Positions 1 to 9,623 of a stretch of DNA of 64,000 nucleotides are shown here, one piece after another. The position numbers were made by a program, and so were the translations under genes. Location of the stretch: the NCBI RefSeq assembly GCF_963966145.1, contig NC_091052.1:17608001-17672000 (forward strand), written 5' to 3'. How positions within the stretch are numbered: position 1 is the stretch's first letter; each line of letters begins with the position of its first letter. The notes below the pieces were generated by a model that saw only the letters and a list, made by a program, of their open reading frames with translations, had not been told where the DNA came from and searched no databases. The DNA comes from Tenebrio molitor. Lineage: Eukaryota > Arthropoda > Insecta > Coleoptera > Tenebrionidae.

Positions 1-50
1 CGCAATCCTGAACATTTGCCAGATTCAAAATCAAGTGGTAAAAAAACCAC

Positions 51-90
51 TATAAAAGCGTGTACGATACGGTTATCATCACAATTCAGT
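51..90 (+). promoter_or_regulatory. Core promoter of the first cuticle gene (TATA box and initiator)
   Basis: TATAAAA lies at 51-57. About 25-30 bases downstream is an initiator-like stretch ending in CACAATTCAGT at 80-90. The second cuticle gene has the same arrangement and the same CACAATTCAGT string at 7238-7248, which supports both calls. The start codon follows at 107, so the 5' UTR is very short, as is common for insect cuticle genes. Confidence 0.8.
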
Positions 91-106
91 CGACATCAAT
101 ACAGCA

Positions 107-741
107 ATGGCCTACAAGGTAAACCATCTCATAAACTTGTATATAATATCGAAATTAACAAATATCTTTTTTGACAGTTCGTCGTCCTCAGCGCTCTCGT
201 CGCTTACGCTAGCGCCGGTTTGGTTGGTGCCCCAGCCACCCTCTCCACCGCTCCCATCGCCTACGGCGGCTACGGTGGATACGGTGCCTACGGTGGCTCT
301 CTCCTCCGTGCTGCCCCAATTGCCCGTGTCGCTTCTCCTCTGGCCTACGCCGCCCCAGTTGCCCGTGTCGCTGCCCCTCTCGCCTACGCCGCCCCTTATG
401 CCCGTGCTGCTGTCGCTGCCCCCGTCGCCGTCGCCAAAACCGTAGTCGCTGACGAGTACGACCCCAACCCACAGTACTCTTTCGGATATGATGTCCAGGA
501 CGGTTTGACCGGAGACTCCAAGAACCAAGTTGAAAGCCGCAGCGGAGATGTCGTCCAAGGCAGCTACTCTCTCGTCGACCCTGACGGCACCAGACGTACC
601 GTCGAATACACCGCCGACCCCATCAACGGATTCAACGCCGTAGTCCACAGAGAACCTCTCGTTGCTAAAGCTGTCGTCGCCGCCCCAGCCATCGCCAAAG
701 TACATGCTCCTCTTGCTTACTCTGGTGGTTACCTCCACTAA
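107..741 (+). CDS. RR-2 cuticular protein (larval cuticle protein A1A-like), two exons
   Basis: Secreted structural protein of the chitinous exoskeleton. Exon 1 (107-118) encodes MAYK; a 59-bp phase-0 GT-AG intron (119-177) follows; exon 2 (178-741) ends in TAA, giving 191 residues. The first 17 residues form a signal peptide, probably cut before GLVGAP. Residues ~20-95 are rich in Ala, Pro, Tyr and Val with GGYGG and APxARVA repeats. Residues ~96-160 are a Rebers-Riddiford type 2 chitin-binding domain: DEYDPNPQYSFGY, TGDSK, GSYSLVDPDG, RTVEYTADP, GFNAVV. RR-2 proteins are typical of hard cuticle. The mature length (174) and start match my memory of Tenebrio molitor A1A; a database comparison would settle it. 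The exon is far more GC-rich than its surroundings, so long open frames on the opposite strand are by-products. Confidence 0.96.
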
Positions 742-778
742 ATTGTTTGTGTAAATACGTAATTTATTAATATTGTTC

Positions 779-784
779 AATAAA
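779..784 (+). terminator. Polyadenylation signal of the first cuticle gene
   Basis: AATAAA lies 38 bases after the stop codon in AT-rich 3' UTR sequence. The second cuticle gene has its AATAAA at nearly the same distance. Confidence 0.8.
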
Positions 785-841
785 GTTGAAAACTTTACTA
801 CATTGTTTTACATTTTCGACCCAGTGACCGAAGAAAGAAAA

Positions 842-1565
842 CAATCACCAACATCAAAACAGACTGATAGTTAAATATTTCTAAATACGATTTTGCACTT
901 TCAAGGAAGTACAAAAAATATCTAATGAGCAACAACTCTACTGGAAAATTTGGGTTGATGAAATTAAAGGTACGCATTCTTTTTTATAATTTTCGTAAAT
1001 ACTCTTAATAAGTGTTGAGCTCGATTGATAATGAAAAATGTTGCATTAAGCAACCGTTTACGCCTCGACTTGATCCTTCGCACAACAGTTTTGGTTGTTT
1101 CGGGTTTGAACCGCAAGCTTTCCTAAATAAGAGTGTAATTACATCGGCTTTGATTGACCGCACAGTATCCGCATCTGATTTCGGAATTTCATTAAACGCG
1201 ATTCCAAAACTCTGTATCATTAAAATTAAATTAAATTGCTTTTCTTACACAAACAAGAACGCTTTTCGTTACACATATTTGCCACGAAATGAAAAAGTCT
1301 CGCTTTGAGTGCAAAAAACGGTTTTTTCAAATTAAAACCGAGAGGAGAATTAACAAGCAGACCAAACAACCTGATTTATTTAATGGTAATAATAATTACA
1401 AAGAAGCTTTTACAACGATCACGCAAATAACAATTAATTGGAATTTCAGCATCGACCGAGATCAAAGAGGTTTTTTCCTGAGAAAGTAATTTTTCACTCT
1501 GTGTAGGATTATATTTCTGCTATTGCGATAAAGTCGGACAATTTAAACAGAGAACGAAATATATA
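842..1565. other. Intergenic DNA, no gene seen
   Basis: AT-rich sequence with only short open frames (for example 1012-1308) that show no domain, splice structure or coding bias. Nothing repetitive was recognised. Confidence 0.5.
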
Positions 1566-1983
1566 CAGGGTGTATTAAAAACAGCGTATAAGGTTTACAT
1601 CACATGATTTAATGTTGAAATATAAGTAAAAAACTCTAGTAACGATTTTCTGTTAACTCTTTGCTCATAGAGTTATTAACGGTCAAACTTGGAAATTTGC
1701 TTCGATTGTAATGGACAAATAGGTACATTTAAATAGTATCAATAACACTTAATAATGCTTAATAATGCTTTTCATAAATTTGGAATCTATTGCAACGATT
1801 TTTCGAACTTGAGTAAAGTCAGAAAGTAAGGATTGTCATTAACTTATTAATGTCATTTTTGATATGTAAATGATAATTTAAAAATTATTCGTCTAAGACC
1901 AAATTCACATTAGAATTTTTTGTTTGCTATTCAACGTAGATTCGTGTAACATAAATATTATGCGCCATTTTTAATGCACCCTG
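1566..1983. mobile_element. TA-flanked MITE, family 1 (copy A)
   Basis: Starts CAGGGTGTATTAAAAA and ends with the inverted complement TTTTTAATGCACCCTG; the inverted repeats extend to about 32 bp with mismatches. TATA flanks both ends, consistent with TA target duplication by a Tc1/mariner-type transposase. No coding capacity. A related, slightly longer copy lies at 61114-61616; they share blocks such as TAGAGTTATTAACRGTCAA and ATTCAACGTAGATTCG. Confidence 0.85.
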
Positions 1984-2334
1984 TATATAACATTCGAATA
2001 TTTCCTCCAAAAATTTTAATTTAATCAGATTATCGAAAATTGCACTAGTGTCATTTGATTCATTTGAGGAACATGCAGAGTTTTACAGCGATTAATTCCC
2101 ACATATATCAAACGTTTCGTATTCAGCCAATCAGAGCGCTTGCTTTCATCCAATCAAAAATGTTTATCGCGGATAAATCGTCCTCCTAGTCTGTCTTCTG
2201 TCAAAAGCGGATAAAATTGCATGCTACTCCTGTCAGATTTTCAAATTGTTTTTAATAATTGTGTTTTTAATAAATGTAAGTATTATAAATAAATAATTAA
2301 CGTTAAAGTTTGTATTCTGGAATTAATCTTGCCA
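1984..2334. other. Intergenic DNA with several CCAAT-type motifs
   Basis: No open frame of note. It contains GCCAATCAGAGCGC near 2128 and a further CCAATC near 2150. Such boxes can bind NF-Y, but no promoter can be argued here because no gene follows; the adjacent foldback is also rich in ACCAATC. Confidence 0.35.
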
Positions 2335-2440
2335 AAAATAACACGACCTAGTTTTTTATATCTGACAATCCAACTCGAAAATTTTTAACCAATCGAATTG
2401 CAGCATTTTCAAATTTGGACCAATCAAATTGATTTATAGT

Positions 2441-3249
2441 GACAATCCAACTCGAAAATTTTTAACCAATCGAATTGCAGCATTTTTCAAACTTAGACCA
2501 ATCAAATTGATTTATAGTGAAAAAACACCGAGCAGAGTGAAAAAACAACCCGCTGAGTGAAAAAACAACTAGTGGTTTTTCAGCGAAAAAATTTATGTCA
2601 AAATGAAACGTCAAATTTATTAGGTCAGCTCGATAAAAATTTTCTCGGTGGATTGTCAAGTCGAATACAATTCGTGGTCTAATTTTTTCTGCAAAATTTG
2701 TCATTTAAGACATTCGTAGCTTTTGCTTTTGGAAAATTATACTCGTCTCCTTCGTCGACTCGTGTAATTTTCGTTGCAAAAGCTACTCATGTCTTAAATG
2801 ACAAATTTTGTCGGAAAAAATTAGACCACTTATTGTATTATAATATGACAATCCAACTCGAAAATTTTTAACCAATCGAATTGCAGCATTCTTCAAATTT
2901 GGACCAATCAAATTGATTTATAGTGAAAAAACACCGAGCAGAGTGAAAAAACAACCAGCTAAGTGAAAAAACAACTAGTGGTTTTTCAGCGAAAAAATGT
3001 ATGTCAAAATGAAACGTCAAATTTATTAGGTTAACTCGATAAAAATTTTCTCGGTGGATTGTCAAGTCGAATAAATTCGTGGTCTAATTTTTTCTTCAAA
3101 ATTTGTCATTTAAGGCATTCGTAGCTTTTGCTTTTGGAAAATTACACTCGTCTCCTTCGTCGACTCGTGTAATTTTCGTTGCAAAAGCTACTCAAGTCTT
3201 AAATGACAAATTTTGTCGGAAAAAATTAGACCACTTATTGTATTATATA
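2441..3249. repeat. Two-copy tandem repeat, period ~406 bp
   Basis: Unit 1 runs 2441-2846 and unit 2 runs 2847-~3249, nearly identical apart from scattered substitutions and small indels. A truncated first unit of 77 bp precedes them at 2364-2440. Within each unit, GTGGTCTAATTTTTTC and GAAAAAATTAGACCAC bracket a hairpin whose loop contains CTCCTTCGTCGAC. Confidence 0.85.
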
Positions 3250-3394
3250 TGATAAATTTCCCAATTTTCACTCAAACATTTTTGCTTTAGACAATTTTAC
3301 GAGTTAAATTTGGGCATTTTTATTCTGGTTGCCCAAATTCAACTCGTAAAATTGTCAAAGCAAAAAGTTTTCGTAAAATTGAAAAATTTATCCG
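3249..3394. repeat. Long inverted repeat (hairpin) in the right arm of the foldback
   Basis: The stem core pairs TTTTTGCTTTAGACAATTTT (from 3279) with AAAATTGTCAAAGCAAAAA (to 3366), and pairing continues outward with mismatches. It is distinct in sequence from the two hairpins in the tandem units. Confidence 0.8.
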
Positions 3395-3420
3395 ATAAAA
3401 AAACTAGGTCTTGTTATTTT

Positions 3421-3941
3421 ACCTTCGATAAAATTTCTATAAAACTCATGCTACTCAACCAATCACATTTAAATTATTAACACCAGTGAACGGCCCGTGC
3501 TTACGCACTAAAATCTATAAAATATATGAATTATTGACAATTAATTTAACAAAATTAATTTGACAAAAAAAACCTTCCAGTGCTGCACGTTGTCGTCAAA
3601 CGTGACACTCTTTTCGTTACAATGCAACAAGTTATCGTAAATTGATCGACGAATTCAAAACTCTTATGGTATTAATACCGATTATTATTCAAGATTATAA
3701 CAAACAAACTAACGACATTCTCAATCTTTGTAACAAATGTCAATCAAAATCACATTTAACTGAAAACACTTAATGTTGTCGTATTTTCACTCGAAAGTGA
3801 ATAGATATGACATAACAATTTCAATTCAAAAAGTAACCTATGACTGATTCCGGCCAATCGACAAAGTGAAGTTTTGTAAATCTGCGTGGGTCAGAAAATT
3901 ACAGTTGTGTACCACTCTGTATTGTTAAATTATAATATGTA
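3421..3941. other. Intergenic DNA, nothing recognised
   Basis: AT-rich, no open frame of interest and no repeat partner noticed elsewhere in the window. Confidence 0.4.
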
Positions 3942-4150
3942 CAGTCGATGGACAAATAAAACTGGGACAAAAATGACAATCACATAAGTCAAAATTTACA
4001 AATTTGCATCGTTTAATTACGGCTTTATCACAAATAGGTTAACTTTGGTATGACATATTATATAGACACTGACAAATATATTGACAATTCAATGGTCTGA
4101 TTTACATAGATCAAATTTTAAGTGTCCCAGTTTTATTTGTCTACCGACCG
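3942..4150. mobile_element. TA-flanked MITE, family 2
   Basis: Terminal inverted repeats of ~30 bp: CAGTCGATGGACAAATAAAA at the left and TTTTATTTGTCTACCGACCG at the right, with CTGGGACA/TGTCCCAG just inside. TA flanks both ends. 209 bp, non-coding; Tc1/mariner-type by its TA target. Confidence 0.88.
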
Positions 4151-4823
4151 TACTTGTTGCTTCCTTGAAAATTATGTCTACATTGTTAAATAATCTATCT
4201 AAATACCATGCAAGGAGAATTTTTTGACAATGCTTGTCGTTCCGTTACAAATTATGCAAATTTCACTCTACCAAGTCATACCGAAATACCACTCAGCTCT
4301 AGTCTCGTGATATTTTAACAGTGACTTTGTTGCATGAAATTAAGAAGCATAATGCCAAGAAAAAGTATTCTCAAAAAAATTTCACATTTTTCATCCATTC
4401 TCCATCATCTCCATCCTTTTTGAAAGCGATAAGTACCGAGTGATCAAAAAGAAAACAAACCAAGTGTGCTACCTCATCTTTTGTTTTATCGAAAAGTTTG
4501 TCTTAGATTGATTCGTACTCATATTGAATACTGGCTATGTACATAAATTAATTAATTACATATTAATAATCATTAATGTTTTATCTTCAATGGTAACACT
4601 CATTTTACCACTTTTTCCGAGATATTACAGTAAACGTCAGTAAACTTTCCCGAAATCTTAAAGTGGCTTCCTAGGTTAACAACAGCATATCGTTAACGTT
4701 TCTTTGATATTTCCGTAAAACATTTGTTTATCAGTGGCGTCGTGTTTGGGAATAAGGCTGGTAAATCACCCATTCTGACCAACGTAAAATGTTGCTCTTG
4801 TTAATTTTATACATTTTTCTAAG

Positions 4824-4881
4824 ACCGCTAGTGTAAATAGCGAAAATCGCACAAACGACCCCTCTAGTAAACGCTTCCTTA
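4824..4881 (+). repeat. Conserved 60-bp head block, copy A
   Basis: Begins CCGCTAGTGTAAATAGCG and ends TAAACGCTTCCTTAC. It is nearly identical to 14791-14850. In both places it sits at the left end of an element, just after TTTCT. Confidence 0.75.
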
Positions 4882-5113
4882 CGTACGTGTACAGTAAATT
4901 AACTCCGCCCACTACTTGTTAGGGAATTTTACGATTTAGCCAAATTATGATGGCAGCACCTATGACCGTTGCTAAGCAACCGCCGTTCAGTGACAGTTTA
5001 GACTTCTTTCAATTGACATTTTCATCTCGTTGCGTGAAGTTATTTAATAAAATGTAACATTTATAACAATATTATTTGCTTCTTAACTAAGTGAATTCAA
5101 CTTTAGCTGTAAA

Positions 5114-5348
5114 ATGTTCAGCGCAAGCGAGGATGAATTGCGTACGCCGCCTGAAATGCTCAAAATTCCAACCAACAATCTGCTGCCAAAGAAATCTCGC
5201 GACAGATACGAGTGTTTATCAAACATTTATGAATTGGAAAGAAAAGAATAACATTAAATCTTTTCAGCAAATGTACTGTTGGCATATTTCGAAGACAATT
5301 CCAATACAATGAAACCATCTGCTAAAATAATGCATTTCTGTTGTAACT
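5114..5348 (+). pseudogene. Tyrosine-recombinase-like first exon, frameshifted
   Basis: From ATG at 5114 the frame reads MFSASEDELRTPPEML, then NNLLPKKSRDRYE. The match then moves to another frame (VYQTFMNWKEKNNIKSF) and back again (SANVLLAYFED), so at least two frameshifts broke it. Motifs of the form LLPxKSRxxYE, FxxWKExNxIxSF and ENVLLAYF are those I recall from the N-terminal core-binding region of insect Crypton-like tyrosine recombinases. The exon would end at a strong donor, ACT|GTAAGT at 5348/5349. No catalytic domain (Arg-His-Arg-Tyr) is present in the element, so it is a non-functional remnant or the first exon of a truncated copy. Assignment is from memory of the family, not a search. 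Confidence 0.5.
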
Positions 5349-5435
5349 GTAAGTTATGATCGTAGAAATTTTTTTTTTTTAAATTTTGTGGGGATCATTC
5401 CGGTCGTAGATTAGTACGGGTAGTAGAAAAAGTAT

Positions 5436-5560
5436 AGTACATTACTCGAGTAGTAACGAGATTACGTGCACGTGGATTTACATTACTCGCTCCTTCGTCG
5501 CTCGTATGTAATTCATCCACTTGTACGTAATATGCTCTTTACTACTCTCGTAATGTACTA
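5436..5560. repeat. Foldback hairpin, copy A
   Basis: GTACATTACTCGAGTAGTAA on the left pairs with TTACTACTCTCGTAATGTAC on the right, and GTGGATTTACAT with ATGTAATTCATCCAC further in. The centre is ACTCGCTCCTTCGTCGCTCG at 5485-5504. A second copy lies at 14851-14980. Confidence 0.8.
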
Positions 5561-5743
5561 ATGTACTATTTCTCCATTATCAGACAATAATAATATAATG
5601 CATAATTATAATTATTCGAATGTCCAAAATTCACGAGGATTCATTTATTATAAAGTAGCGTTTGAGACTACAAATTGTCTACGCTACGCCCATGCATTAA
5701 ACACTTATTTGCATAGCATTCCGCTACGACATGACCGATAATT

Positions 5744-7204
5744 TATGCAACGCTTGGTCTGATTTGTTTTTTTTTTATCACGTACATCTACTGGCTGTTC
5801 ACTACAGCAAAGCCATTTATTTAAACGACTGATGAAATACTTTTTGTAAAATAAAACTAATATTTTCTCTTATTAAATCCAGTCACGAAATTATATCGTC
5901 GAATTACATTCGAAATTTGTTTTAACAATTCAAGTACTGTAAAGCTCGACATTCTGATTCGACATTTTGGGGTGATAGTTCATCTCGTCAAATTTCTAGA
6001 CAAGCTTTCGTTAAAAACAAAAAAAACGATCGGTTAAAAACAAAGCTCCTGAGTAATTACAGTCGAATAAAATTACATATGTTTAAATGGTATAACAGTT
6101 GGGACCGTCAGTTTAGGTAATGTGGTGACATTTGGATTGCTTAGTTGCGTGACACATTGCGCAATCGAACTTCCTAACGGCATTATCGTGAAAAATACTA
6201 GTCCAACGAAATCTTGCATGTGATCAAATTTGTTTAGAATTTAATAAGCTATTAAATTTTCACGTCGAACTAACACAAATCAGTACCTATAATCAACAGG
6301 GAGGATTATTTTATTTTGGACCCCCTAGGGGAGTTCAACAGATAGAATTACACTGAAAATTGTTGTTAACGATAATAATCTACGCTCGAGGAGGAGTACA
6401 AAAATAGTTTTCTCTCCTATTGTAAAATGATTGACAATTTAAGTCAATATTGACTGTTTTTCGACGAGGACTTTAAAAATTAATACCTCTTGTAACAAAG
6501 AATTTAAAGAAATCAAAATTGCACAAATGACAAATTATTATTATTGATTAACTCGCCCTCATCTCGAATTTACAACAAAAATTAAGTATAATAAAATGCG
6601 AAGTTTTTAGTATTTTAGTAATCTATTTCGCCACTCTCTAATCCAATTTTTCTTCTTAAATGTGAAATAGATTAAATATTGAAGTATTCAATTGTACATT
6701 TTTTTCTAAAATACCGCACGATTTCGGGAGTAGAATCGTTAACGAATATTTTTTTAGTAGTATGTAGTAGTAAATTCCATTTACTATAATAAACATTGAA
6801 TGAGCTCTGTGATTATTGGATAACACGTTTTAAGGTTGTGAAACCAAGGACGATTTAGTGAAAATGATGTAATCAAGAATAAAATTACATTTTTAAAATA
6901 TAAATATCAAATTCAGTAAGAAGATGAAGATGAATTTTTGAAAATATTTTTTTTGCGTTATTGAATCGGATAACGTTTAAATAAAAGTCCGTACAATTCG
7001 TTATTCTATTGTAATCAGAGATATGTAAAAGTAACTGGCTGTTGTTTATCAGTTTCAAAAACCAGATCACCCATTTCTTCGATCTCAAATTAGCTAACGC
7101 TTGTGATCTAATGCGAAGAACTTGTACCTACTTGAACAACTTAACCTTATTCAAGGTGTGGTAATTATGAAATTCACCCGCGCGATTCCAAACGACAACC
7201 CTAC
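5744..7204. other. Intergenic DNA upstream of the second cuticle gene
   Basis: AT-rich, no supported gene. The 67-residue - strand frame at 6885-7088 has no recognisable feature. The last few hundred bases should contain upstream control sites of the cuticle gene, but none can be named from sequence alone. Confidence 0.4.
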
Positions 7205-7248
7205 TATAAAAGCTGGTGAAAATGTGCGAATAGTCAGCACAATTCAGT
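7205..7248 (+). promoter_or_regulatory. Core promoter of the second cuticle gene
   Basis: TATAAAA at 7205-7211 is followed 31 bases later by the initiator TCAGC (A at 7236) and by CACAATTCAGT (7238-7248), the same string as in the first gene. The start codon is at 7271. Confidence 0.82.
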
Positions 7249-7270
7249 TGACAATCAAACAGCAACAACA

Positions 7271-8088
7271 ATGGCATTCAAGGTAAGATTACTCAAAATT
7301 AAATCAATTACGAGTTTTCTTATTGTGAATTTGATATTCCCTTTTAGGTCGTCGTCCTCAGCGCCGTCTTGGCTTACGCTAACGCTGGGTTGCTCGGAGC
7401 CCCAGCCACCCTCACCTACGGCGCTCCCGTAGCCCGTGCCATTGCCGCTCCCATTGCCCCAATTGCCCGTGTTGCTGCTCCTCTTGCCGTCGCTGCTCCC
7501 GTTGCCCGCGTTGCCGCTCCTCTTGCCGTCGCCGCTCCCATTGCCCGCGTTGCTGCTCCTCTCGCCGTCGCCGCTCCCATTGCCCGTGCCGCCGTCGCTG
7601 CCCCCGTCGCCGTCGCCAAAACCGTAGTCGCTGACGAGTACGACCCCAACCCACAGTACTCTTTCGGATACGACGTCCAGGACGGTTTGACCGGAGACTC
7701 CAAGAGCCAAGTTGAAAGCCGCAGCGGAGATGTCGTCCAAGGCAGCTACTCTCTCGTCGATCCTGACGGCACCCGCCGTACCGTCGAATACACCGCCGAC
7801 CCCCTCAACGGATTCAACGCCGTCGTCCACAGGGAACCCCTCGTAGCTAAAGTCGCCGCTCCAGTTGCCGTTGCCGCTCCCGCCATCGCTAGAGTAGCCG
7901 CTCCCGTCGCCGTCGCTGCCCCCGCCATCGCTAGAGTAGCCGCTCCCGTCGCCGTCGCTGCTCCAGCTATCGCCAGAGTGGCCGCTCCCTTGGCTGTCGC
8001 CTCCCCAGTGCTCCGCACCGCCGCTTATGCCGCCCCCATCGCCAAATATGGTGCTCCCCTCGCCTACTCCGCTTCCGTTCTTCACTAA
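7271..8088 (+). CDS. RR-2 cuticular protein with Ala/Pro/Val repeats, two exons
   Basis: Exon 1 (7271-7282) encodes MAFK; a 65-bp phase-0 intron (7283-7347) follows; exon 2 (7348-8088) ends in TAA, total 250 residues. Signal peptide of 17 residues, predicted cut before GLLGAP. Before the chitin-binding domain there are three 13-residue repeats of the type RVAAPLAVAAPIA; the RR-2 domain (residues ~100-164) is almost identical to that of the gene at 107-741; after it come three 14-residue repeats AAPVAVAAPAIARV (7855-7980). Exported to the cuticle, where RR-2 domains bind chitin. The arrangement (same exon layout, same promoter, same strand) indicates tandem duplication of an RR-2 gene cluster. 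It is longer than the first gene mainly because of the repeats. Confidence 0.96.
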
Positions 8089-8127
8089 ATAGTGATTTGT
8101 GTTTGTTTAATTTATTATGTTCGATTT

Positions 8128-8133
8128 AATAAA
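8128..8133 (+). terminator. Polyadenylation signal of the second cuticle gene
   Basis: AATAAA 40 bases after the stop, at a position equivalent to the first gene. Confidence 0.8.
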
Positions 8134-8384
8134 AACTTGGCTTTGATCACATTGATTCGTTTCAATTCCATTCAGTGTAGAGTGAAGTTTAAGGAAAATA
8201 AAGAACCTTCAATAATGTCATATTAGGAAAATAAGGTGTTGGCAGAAGATTTTGAAATTTATGTTTTTATTTACAATATTTACAACAAAAAATATTTTAA
8301 TCAACTCTATTATGCTTATCTAAACTAAACCAACAAACAATACTTAGTAGTTTTTCGAAAATTTAAACTAAATATGATATATTG

Positions 8385-8560
8385 CCGGAACATTATAGAT
8401 ATGGACTGGGGACTTGTCGTTAAGTTGGCACTATCAGGAAAAGTAACTATAGGCGCGCTTATAAGGATGTGGAATTTATGACAGATTTCTCACTAACGTA
8501 CAGTTCAATCATTAGTTTTAAGTGACCTTGAGTTTGACAATCCACATCTAAAACGTTTTA
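8385..8560. mobile_element. Short MITE, family 3 (long version)
   Basis: Left end CCGGAACATTATAGATATGG and right end CCACATCTAAAACGTTTTAA form imperfect inverted repeats. A shorter copy at 32328-32432 shares GGGGACTTGTCGTTAAGTTG and GACCTTGAGTTTGACAATCC but lacks ~75 internal bases. Non-coding. Confidence 0.65.
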
Positions 8561-9623
8561 ACTATATGCACAATGATGTTTAGAAGAGTGGTCGACATTT
8601 TTTAAAATGTAAAATGTTTGCTAGACATTATCAATCCCCGGAAGTCCTACGGTAAAAAGAAGATGAAAAGCAGCCATGACAAAATAATCCCATTTGGCCG
8701 CCCAACGAAAATATTATTTATTAAAACAAAATGCTTTTAAAGAATCACCACCGCTTAATAAAATATTTTGGGAATGCCAATGCCGGCATCAAAGTCTTTT
8801 ATCTTTTTTAACCGTCTAAAGGTTTTCAAGAAAATGTTTTTTCTTTCAAGTTCCTAAGTAAAACTGTTTTCATTGAAAATATCTTGCGGTGTAGGTATAA
8901 ATTTCCAAAATGTACTCTTTAATAATTCTTCTTTTTAATTAACAGTTTCGTATTACAAAAAAAGATAAAAACCATAACTGCATTTTCTAGCTGTAAACTT
9001 CATTAGATAAAATTTAAATTCACCGACATTTAAAAATTAATTAGTACAAAATGAACTACAAAATCACGTGGAGAAACAAGTATTCATCAAATCACTACTT
9101 GCGCAGATTTATCGCGTAAAAATTGTGTAACTGAGCGTCTATTTCAACATTGTTTTAATTATTATTATTAATTACGGCAGGTTTTTTAAATTGTTAAATT
9201 TTTCAGAAGCTCGTAATGTGACATTAAGGTCAAGAACAGTAACAACTTTTTATTCATTCACTCTTTAAATTGGTTATTACAACATTCTTTAACAAAATTT
9301 CATCGTTCAATTTGATTTATGTATTTTTAATTCCTCATCCAATGTTTTCACATATTTAAATATCTTGAACACTCATCATTTTGTATCAATTAAATTGTCA
9401 CATTTTAGCAACAGATATAAGGAGCTGACATTCTATTAGATCGTCAGGGTTGAGGACACAACGTGACATTTCGTGATTGCGCCCACAAAATCCGCCGGAA
9501 TTTCACAATCCATATTTCATATTTTTGACAATAATTATAAACTGGTCTTGTTGATATTCCTCGCGAATTTCATATTCTTATTGTTTTTTTTTTCAAATAT
9601 TTTGTGCCCGATAAAAAATGAAC
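8561..9623. other. Intergenic or intronic DNA, nothing recognised
   Basis: AT-rich with no coding signal on either strand. If the dlg1 gene continues to the left of 10754, this is dlg1 intron. Confidence 0.4.

Larger units (their letters stand above)
2335..3420. mobile_element. Foldback transposon of ~1.1 kb with internal tandem duplication
   Basis: Ends are inverted: AAAATAACACGACCTAG at 2335 and CTAGGTCTTGTTATTTT at 3404-3420. Inside, a unit beginning GACAATCCAACTCG occurs at 2364 (77-bp partial), 2441 (406 bp) and 2847 (~400 bp). Each full unit holds a long hairpin (2674-2829 and 3079-3234), and a third hairpin fills 3249-3394. No transposase is encoded; small - strand frames inside the two units are copies of each other and not genes. 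No target duplication was clear. Confidence 0.75.
4821..5568 (+). mobile_element. Non-autonomous Crypton-like insertion flanked by TTTCT
   Basis: This 748-bp segment interrupts an interspersed repeat whose undisturbed copy (41902-42345, - strand) has a single TTTCT at the matching point; here TTTCT occurs at 4816-4820 and 5569-5573. Cargo in order: a conserved 60-bp head (4824-4881), a leader, a first exon resembling a tyrosine recombinase N-terminus (5114-5348), and a foldback hairpin (5436-5560). The head and hairpin recur together at 14791-14980, without the exon, and the head there also follows TTTCT. Short direct repeats at the target are known for Cryptons; the family assignment is inference. 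Confidence 0.5.
4552..5743 (+). repeat. Interspersed repeat copy, interrupted by a 748-bp insertion
   Basis: 4552-4820 plus 5569-5743 aligns end to end with 41902-42345 in the opposite orientation; both are ~444 bp once the insertion is removed. Landmarks shared include the AATTAATTA-rich end, CAGTGGCGTC, and TTTATTATAAAGTAGCGTTTG. The other copy therefore shows the uninterrupted state. No coding capacity recognised. Confidence 0.75.

Noticed and set aside
112..780. 222-residue open frame antisense to the first cuticle gene
   Set aside because: A by-product of GC-rich repetitive coding sequence on the + strand; Gly/Ser/Asp-rich low-complexity text, no start context or splice sites.
2462..3065. 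Two similar - strand frames (80 and 65 residues) as a small gene family
   Set aside because: They are the two units of the tandem repeat inside the foldback element; similarity reflects DNA duplication.
7255..8085. 276-residue open frame antisense to the second cuticle gene, and further frames in all phases
   Set aside because: The Ala/Pro/Val repeats leave every frame open. The + frame has signal peptide, RR-2 domain, promoter and poly(A) signal.
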